64,000 nt of DNA. It comes from Paenibacillus camerounensis. GTDB taxonomy: Bacteria > Bacillota > Bacilli > Paenibacillales > Paenibacillaceae. Under the pieces are notes generated by a model. It ran no database searches. It was not told the DNA's origin and saw only the letters and a list, made by a program, of their open reading frames with translations. Below are positions 59,321-64,000 of the stretch, piece by piece. The translations under genes and the position numbers were made by a program. Location: contig NZ_CCDG010000041.1 in the NCBI RefSeq assembly GCF_000723885.1, positions 78,552 through 142,551 of the forward strand, written 5' to 3'. How positions within the stretch are numbered: the first letter of the stretch is position 1; each line of letters opens with the position of its first letter.

Positions 59321-60301
59321 TTACCGATTCCCTAGTGCAGCACCACGCAGCTGTTCGAGTACATCAGCAGACACGTTCACACTGCCCAGATCACCATGGA
59401 AAACAACCCCCTGGCGCGCACCGTGAAAGTCGGAGCCGCCGGTAACCAGCAGGCCGTATTCTTCAGCCATCGCTAGATACCGCGCAGCATCTGCCGGACT
59501 GTGGTCCGAGTGATACGCTTCAATGCCGCGCAGTCCGCTGCGGGCAATAATCCCCCGTACCAGCCTATCATCACCGTAGATGCCGGGATGAGCCAGCACC
59601 GGAGCTCCGCCCGCTTCAAGAATCCATTCACAGGCCTCCTCCGGCGTAATCCGCGGCGGCGATACGTAAGCAGCCGCTCCGTCGGCAAGGTATTTGTCAA
59701 ACGCATCGCGCATATCGGAAGCTGCCCCGAGCCGGACCAGCTCATCGGCAATGTGCGGCCGGCCGATGCTCTCATCCGGCTTCAAATCACGGCCAAGATT
59801 CTTAATGACCTGTTCCAGCGTAATATCGATACCCAGCTCACGCAGCCGGGCCAGGATCGCCTCGTTCCGGGAAGCCCGGGTATCCCGCTGGGCTGCAAGC
59901 CTGGAGAGGAACCTCTCCTCTTCAAAGTCGATATAATAGCCAAGCACATGAATCTCTTTTCCTTCCGCCCGGGTACTGATCTCTACTCCGGGTACGACGG
60001 TAATGCCGTATGTCCGACCGGCCTCCAGAGCTGCCGCAACGCCGCTTACGGTATCATGATCCGTTATAGCTACAGCCGACAGCCCTTTATCAAAGGCAAT
60101 CCGCACATTCTCAGCCGGCGGCTGCATGCCGTCCGAAGCCTGAGTATGCGTATGCAGGTCGGCACGCCCCTGCAGCCCGGTACTGCCGCTTTCTTTAACT
60201 GTGTTATCATTCTGCTGACTGTTTATGTCTGCCACCCCGCTGTTCAATTGTATTATTGTTTCATAGCCGGTACCGCCCCTAACGGTCATCCTTGTGCTCA
60301 C
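59321..60301 (-). CDS. PHP domain phosphoesterase (TrpH/YciV-like)
   Basis: A protein of up to 326 residues with a PHP metallo-phosphoesterase domain: 'RADLHTHTQASDGMQPP', 'AVAITDHDTVSG', 'VPGVEISTRAEGKEIHVLGYYID', 'APVLAHPGIY' and 'LLVTGGSDFHGARQG' give the metal His and Asp set. E. coli YciV (RNase AM) removes 5' nucleotides from RNA and 3',5'-bisphosphate nucleotides. The start is uncertain: GTG 60299-60301 and ATG 60287-60289 both lie inside the upstream LysR gene and neither has a good ribosome binding site. The overlap is 23 nt, implying coupling to the regulator. Confidence 0.85.
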   Translation of the reverse strand: MSTRMTVRGGTGYETIIQLNSGVADINSQQNDNTVKESGSTGLQGRADLHTHTQASDGMQPPAENVRIAFDKGLSAVAITDHDTVSGVAAALEAGRTYGITVVPGVEISTRAEGKEIHVLGYYIDFEEERFLSRLAAQRDTRASRNEAILARLRELGIDITLEQVIKNLGRDLKPDESIGRPHIADELVRLGAASDMRDAFDKYLADGAAAYVSPPRITPEEACEWILEAGGAPVLAHPGIYGDDRLVRGIIARSGLRGIEAYHSDHSPADAARYLAMAEEYGLLVTGGSDFHGARQGVVFHGDLGSVNVSADVLEQLRGAALGNR

Positions 60302-61178
60302 GCAGATAATTCAGGAAGGTGACTGCCGGGATCGGCAGCAGCGTTGACTTCAGATGAATGGCGTAGAACTGTCTTTTAAAAGATGCATCCGCGATATCAA
60401 TAACCTTCAGCAGGCCCAGTGCCACTTCATGCTTGACCGATGAGGTTGAGATGATCGTGATGCCCAAGCCGGCTTCCACTGCCGATTTTACAGCACCGGT
60501 GCTTCCCAGCTCCATGACGATTCTCATGGCTCCCGGGTCGAGTCCTTTGTCAAGCAGCTGCTCCTCCATTACAATCCGTGTGCCCGACCCCTGCTCCCTC
60601 AGGACGAACGGGTATTGCAGCGCCTCCTTCAAAGTAACCTCTTCCTGCTCAGCAAGCGGGTGCTCCCAAGGTACAATCAGCTTCAGCTCGTCGCCCATCA
60701 CCGGCTCCAGCACCATTGCCGGGTGGGTTACCTGTGCTTCAACCAGCCCGAAATCCAGCTGATGCTTATGAATCTCCTCTATAATCTGCGAGGTATTCAT
60801 AACTTTCATGGTAATCGAAATGTTCGGATACTCTTTGCCGAAGGGTCCGAGCATGCGCGGCAGCACATATTCACCGATCGTCAGGCTTGCCCCGAGCTGG
60901 AGCCGCCCCTCAAGCATATGCGTAAAGGCCGTCATAGCCTGATCCGCCTCGCGGATCAGCTGGATACTCCGCCGCGCATACGGCAGCAATACCTGGCCGG
61001 CTTCCGAAAGCACGATCTTTTTACTGGAGCGGTCGAACAGCTTGGTGCCGAAATAATCCTCCAGCGACTGCACCTGCATCGTAACCGCGGGCTGGGTCAT
61101 ATGAAGCCGCTGGGCTGCGGCAGAGAAGCTCCCTTGTTCAGAGACCGTATAAAAAATATGCAGCTGATGAAAATTCAT
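60279..61178 (-). CDS. LysR family transcriptional regulator
   Basis: A 299-residue LysR regulator. The N-terminal winged helix is 'MNFHQLHIFYTVSEQGSFSAAAQRLHMTQPAVTMQVQSLEDYFGTKLFDRS'-type (residues 1-52; only the family pattern is cited), followed by the effector-binding domain with 'LQLGASLTIGEYVLPRML' and 'AVEAGLGITIISTSSV'. It is close to CysL/YwfK-like members, but the target and effector are not known. It overlaps the downstream PHP gene, and is preceded by a terminator at 61207-61239, so it is the first gene of a two-gene unit. Confidence 0.92.
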   Translation of the reverse strand: MNFHQLHIFYTVSEQGSFSAAAQRLHMTQPAVTMQVQSLEDYFGTKLFDRSSKKIVLSEAGQVLLPYARRSIQLIREADQAMTAFTHMLEGRLQLGASLTIGEYVLPRMLGPFGKEYPNISITMKVMNTSQIIEEIHKHQLDFGLVEAQVTHPAMVLEPVMGDELKLIVPWEHPLAEQEEVTLKEALQYPFVLREQGSGTRIVMEEQLLDKGLDPGAMRIVMELGSTGAVKSAVEAGLGITIISTSSVKHEVALGLLKVIDIADASFKRQFYAIHLKSTLLPIPAVTFLNYLREHKDDR

Positions 61179-61206
61179 GTATTCAGGACTCCTTCATTCA
61201 ACTTCC

Positions 61207-61239
61207 AAAAAAAGGCATGCAGCCTAAGCCGCATGCCTT
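61207..61239 (-). terminator. Intrinsic terminator
   Basis: GGCATGC (61214-61220) / GCATGCC (61231-61237), extended by AAGG-type pairs, followed on the minus strand by seven T. It ends the unknown gene at 61261. Confidence 0.88.
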
Positions 61240-61260
61240 CCCTGGTTAAACTGCTGTACC

Positions 61261-61704
61261 TTATTTGCGTCTGCGGCGCTTCTTCATCAGCTTCATGCGG
61301 CGGGTATTCCGCAATCGGGAATAGTAGCCCTGCAGATCACGCAGCTGCGGGGTCGCCGAGATCCGCCCCAGAAAGGATACAATCACCATGATATGCAGCG
61401 GCCGGCCGGACAGGCTGGTGACACCTTCAAGCTCCTTGAACTCCGCAATCACCACGGTATCCTCATCAATCAGATAGGCATTGTATTTACTCTGTTGAAA
61501 AGGCTTAATCCGGTTCTGCTTGAGGCTCTGCCAGAGGAAGGCGGCGACCTCACCACCGGCCTCCCCTTCTCTGCTGACCCGGTCTGCATACCGGCTCTGC
61601 GCATGGCTGGTTATAACGATATCTGCGACCCTGTAGTCATTCAGCATGATGTGGAAAGGCTCGTACGCCCCCCACCAGTCAAGCCCTTTGCCATGCATCA
61701 TCAT
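61261..61704 (-). CDS. Unknown protein with basic C-terminal tail
   Basis: A 147-residue soluble protein I cannot assign. The centre reads 'ADIVITSHAQSRYADRVSRE' and 'YNAYLIDEDTVVIAEFKEL', a pattern of short strands and helices; the C-terminus is strongly basic ('LRNTRRMKLMKKRRRRK'), which suggests nucleic acid or membrane-surface contact. The start is one of three ATG codons in a row (61696-61704) after GGTGGAG; a longer frame to 61749 has no ribosome binding site. It follows the CBS-GGDEF gene by 69 nt on the same strand. Confidence 0.7.
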   Translation of the reverse strand: MMMHGKGLDWWGAYEPFHIMLNDYRVADIVITSHAQSRYADRVSREGEAGGEVAAFLWQSLKQNRIKPFQQSKYNAYLIDEDTVVIAEFKELEGVTSLSGRPLHIMVIVSFLGRISATPQLRDLQGYYSRLRNTRRMKLMKKRRRRK

Positions 61705-61773
61705 CACTCTCCACCGGAAGGGTCTAGGGCACGATCTTATTGTTGTCAATCTTACCGCATTGACGCAGCTTGT

Positions 61774-62769
61774 TCAAGCATACCGCTCCGGCTGAGCTGC
61801 CTGTTCTTGGCTAACTGCCAGGTCTGAATCATCTACAAAGCTGCTGCCTTTGATCTTCTTGCATTTCTTTTTGAGCCGCGCCGCTTCTTCGGACAATGCC
61901 TCAACCGTAACGAACTGGCGGAAACGGTTAGTCACTACCGCAACGGAAATTGAGACCAGCGGGATTTTTTCCATACCGCCCGACCGGCTCTCCGCCAGTA
62001 CAAATTGCTGCGCCAGATGGCCCGGATGATAGAACTCTTTTATAGCCTTATCAAATTCACCGATGATTGCCCGGCAGCAGTCCTCAAACTGATAATCGCT
62101 AATAAAAATAATGAAATCGTCCCCGCCAATATGCCCTAAAAAGCCCTCCAACTGCAGAGCGCAATGCTTCAATATTTCCGCAGCCGCCTGAATCAGCCGG
62201 TCGCCTTCTTTAAATCCGTACGTATCGTTGTACGCCTTGAAATGATCAAGATCTATGTATAACACACTGAACTGCTCCTGCAGCAGTGATTTCACCATCC
62301 ATTCATTAATGCTCAGATTTCCCGGAAGGCCGGTAAGCGGATTGAGAAAGCTGGCAGCCACCGCCTGGATTTCGGCGAAATTAAGCAACAGGTCACGCAC
62401 GCTCACCGCTCCGAACAAATGCCCCTCATGCAGGACCAGCACATAATCGTACAGGTTCTCCTCGCTGCGGTCCATCGCCAGCCGGCTGACCTCTGTAATC
62501 TGTGTCTTATAATCGACCACAAGCGGATTGCGGTCCATGACCAGCTCCACAGCCCTGCCCATATACAGCGTGTAGCCGTACAGCGTCCCGATCTGCTGAT
62601 AAAAGCGGATACGCATGATCAATGCCACCGCCTGCCCGTTCTCCGTTACACATACCCCCTGCAGCCTGGGATTGCCTTTAAAAATCTGATCCACATACCC
62701 GCATTTATGCTGCGGGGAAATCTCCGGGATTTGCTCCGCAATTTCACCGATTTGAAGAAACATAGCCAT
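61774..62769 (-). CDS. CBS-like / GGDEF domain protein
   Basis: A 331-residue protein. Residues ~15-130 look like a CBS-pair sensor ('GVCVTENGQAVALIMRIRFY', 'YVLVLHEGHLFGAVSVRDLL'). A GGDEF domain follows (~140-320): 'NPLTGLPGN', 'LYIDLDHFKAYNDTYGFKEGD' and 'LGHIGGDDFIIFI'. The signature is GGDDF at ~214-218 rather than GGDEF or GGEEF, so cyclase activity is uncertain. No RxxD inhibitory site is obvious. The start is ATG 62767-62769 after AAGGGGAG; it overlaps the EAL gene by 26 nt. Confidence 0.85.
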   Translation of the reverse strand: MAMFLQIGEIAEQIPEISPQHKCGYVDQIFKGNPRLQGVCVTENGQAVALIMRIRFYQQIGTLYGYTLYMGRAVELVMDRNPLVVDYKTQITEVSRLAMDRSEENLYDYVLVLHEGHLFGAVSVRDLLLNFAEIQAVAASFLNPLTGLPGNLSINEWMVKSLLQEQFSVLYIDLDHFKAYNDTYGFKEGDRLIQAAAEILKHCALQLEGFLGHIGGDDFIIFISDYQFEDCCRAIIGEFDKAIKEFYHPGHLAQQFVLAESRSGGMEKIPLVSISVAVVTNRFRQFVTVEALSEEAARLKKKCKKIKGSSFVDDSDLAVSQEQAAQPERYA

Positions 62770-63652
62770 AGACTCCCCTTCCAGCAGCTTTGATGGGCTC
62801 AACCGGACAATGCCCCTGGCCCGGAAGCTGCTCCGGCCTTCCCAGCGCATACCCCTGGCCGAACTCGATGCCTGCTCTCTGTAAATATTTCAGTTCCTCC
62901 GCAGTTTCGATTCCCTCAGCGATTACCTTGGTAGATGACCTTGCAGCATATTCCCGGATCAGCTCCAGCAGCTCCTGCTGCTCCCGGCAGTACTCAATAC
63001 CGCGGATCAGCGACTTGTCCAGCTTGATAAATTCAGGCTTCAGGTAGACGAGCGTCTTGAGGCTGTTGTAGCCGGAACCTGCGTCGTCAACCGCAATACG
63101 GAAGCCCTGCTCCCGGTAGTGGGAGAGCACCTTTTCAAATCCGATATAATCCTGGACCGCCTGACGTTCAGTCAGCTCGAACACGACACGCTCCGGTGAC
63201 AGCCCCAGCGACTGCAGCAGGGCCAGCGTCTCCCCGCTCTTATGGCGGGAGTCATTCAGCATCCCGGGATGGACGTTGACAAAAACCAGCGTACCGCTTG
63301 CACGTCCCTCCGCAGACAGCCGTTCCATGTAGCGCTGCAGCGACATCCGCCGGCAGTTCTGCTCAAAGCGGAACATCTGATCCGTCCGCCCGGCAAATTC
63401 ATAGAATTGCTCCGTCGTGGGAAAGTGTACAGAGGACGGGGGACGGTTAAGCACCTCATGTGCAACAGTAAGCCCGGAGCGCAGCTGCAGAATTGGCTGA
63501 AAATAGGTATCGAGACGTTCATTATTCATAATATCCAGTAATGCTGATAATTGGCCTAGCTCCTGCAGTTCCCTTTTTAATCTGACATTTAAATGCTGAA
63601 GATACCGGGGGATTTGTTTTATTTTTTGGGCCAATGCCCACTCTTTGCTCAT
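62744..63652 (-). CDS. EAL domain c-di-GMP phosphodiesterase
   Basis: A 302-residue EAL protein: an N-terminal helical stretch (~1-45), then the EAL domain. Catalytic elements appear intact: 'AHEVLNRP' (E66.L.R), 'VFVNVHP' (Asn), 'VFELTER' (Glu), 'AVDDAGSGYNSL' (DD), 'FIKLDKSL' (Lys), 'IAEGIET' (Glu) and 'GQGYALGRP' (Gln). It should hydrolyse c-di-GMP to pGpG. No TM segment is present. The start is ATG 63650-63652, 5 nt after AGGTGATC; a longer frame to 63811 is excluded. It overlaps and precedes the CBS-GGDEF gene. Confidence 0.9.
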   Translation of the reverse strand: MSKEWALAQKIKQIPRYLQHLNVRLKRELQELGQLSALLDIMNNERLDTYFQPILQLRSGLTVAHEVLNRPPSSVHFPTTEQFYEFAGRTDQMFRFEQNCRRMSLQRYMERLSAEGRASGTLVFVNVHPGMLNDSRHKSGETLALLQSLGLSPERVVFELTERQAVQDYIGFEKVLSHYREQGFRIAVDDAGSGYNSLKTLVYLKPEFIKLDKSLIRGIEYCREQQELLELIREYAARSSTKVIAEGIETAEELKYLQRAGIEFGQGYALGRPEQLPGQGHCPVEPIKAAGRGVYGYVSSNR

Positions 63653-64000
63653 TTGATCACCTGTATGCCTGTCTTCGTGAATTTTATCACTCTTAGCACA
63701 AGCATATACGCCAAATATTAAGCGGCGATTAAATCTCCTGCCAAATATCGACAACCGGCTGCTTTTTTTAACCGGAACTAATCTAACTAAATCTGCAACT
63801 CGGAACGTCAAAACATATAAATCCTCTATAAGAACAAATCCGCCCGAAAAGTGGATCTATATTTAGAGTACTTAAGAACCTAATTTGCTGACTTCTAGCA
63901 GCTGTATTGAAATAGCGAATATAGGCACATACCCTGGCCTAATGTATACGAAAAAACGAATACATTAGGCCACCATGAGAGTAAACGGCACATTGTATGC
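63653..64000. other. Gene-free region at the right edge
   Basis: About 348 bp without a supported gene. It should hold the promoter of the EAL gene, but no convincing sigma-A pair was found. Near the edge it contains the 13-bp inverted repeat at 63935-63972. Confidence 0.5.
63935..63972. repeat. 13-bp perfect inverted repeat
   Basis: TGGCCTAATGTAT (63935-63947) and ATACATTAGGCCA (63960-63972) around a 12-nt A-rich loop. Neither strand has a T-tract after it. It could be an operator, a small RNA stem or the end of an element that continues outside the window. Confidence 0.8.

Overview
The window looks like chromosomal DNA from an endospore-forming Firmicute, most probably a Paenibacillus. Signs of this are spoVM, a SpoVIF-type protein, a gerA-type germinant receptor operon, remA, rqcH, prkC/prpC, strong AGGAGG-type ribosome binding sites, frequent TTG and GTG starts, and lipoproteins carrying 'copper amine oxidase N-terminal' modules, which are common in Paenibacillus. 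No phage, insertion sequence, CRISPR array, rRNA or tRNA gene was seen. No obvious undescribed multi-gene system is present; the interest lies mainly in small genes and in regulatory or repeat DNA.

Left part (1-26 kb) is accessory and envelope-rich, in short single-gene units on both strands: a truncated MFS transporter, HelD, a FUSC-type membrane protein preceded by four 64-bp tandem repeats, a small secreted protein, a PAP2 phosphatase, a divergent Hfq-like protein, a lactonase, a stand-alone LytTR regulator under a perfect CcpA (cre) site, a membrane-anchored PrsA-like foldase, a YdaT-like protein, a nitroreductase, a metallophosphoesterase lipoprotein with a 53-codon follower, a stalk-domain lipoprotein, TraX-like and LTA-synthase-like membrane proteins, an aldose epimerase, MgtC, an SDR enzyme, a TrpXYZ-type ABC importer, an NlpC/P60 lipoprotein and a YitT protein.

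Central part (26-49 kb) is a housekeeping block whose order follows the B. subtilis yloC-to-recG region, nearly all on the minus strand: yloC, remA, gmk, rpoZ, coaBC, priA, def, fmt, rsmB, rlmN, prpC, prkC, rsgA, rpe, spoVM, (rpmB on +), fakA, degV, recG. Many starts overlap or abut the previous stop (ATGA or TAATG type), which implies translational coupling. The usual Asp23/Gls24 gene between rpmB and fakA is missing, and synteny stops after recG.

Right part (46.9-64 kb) holds a YitJ-type homocysteine methyltransferase/methylene-THF reductase with an operator-like palindrome, a small membrane protein, a gerA-C-B operon behind a sigma-G-like promoter, dapF, a Ca2+ P-type ATPase, rqcH, a PHP phosphoesterase with an overlapping LysR regulator, an unknown basic protein, and an overlapping EAL / CBS-GGDEF pair for c-di-GMP. 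The last 348 bases hold no gene but contain a 13-bp inverted repeat.
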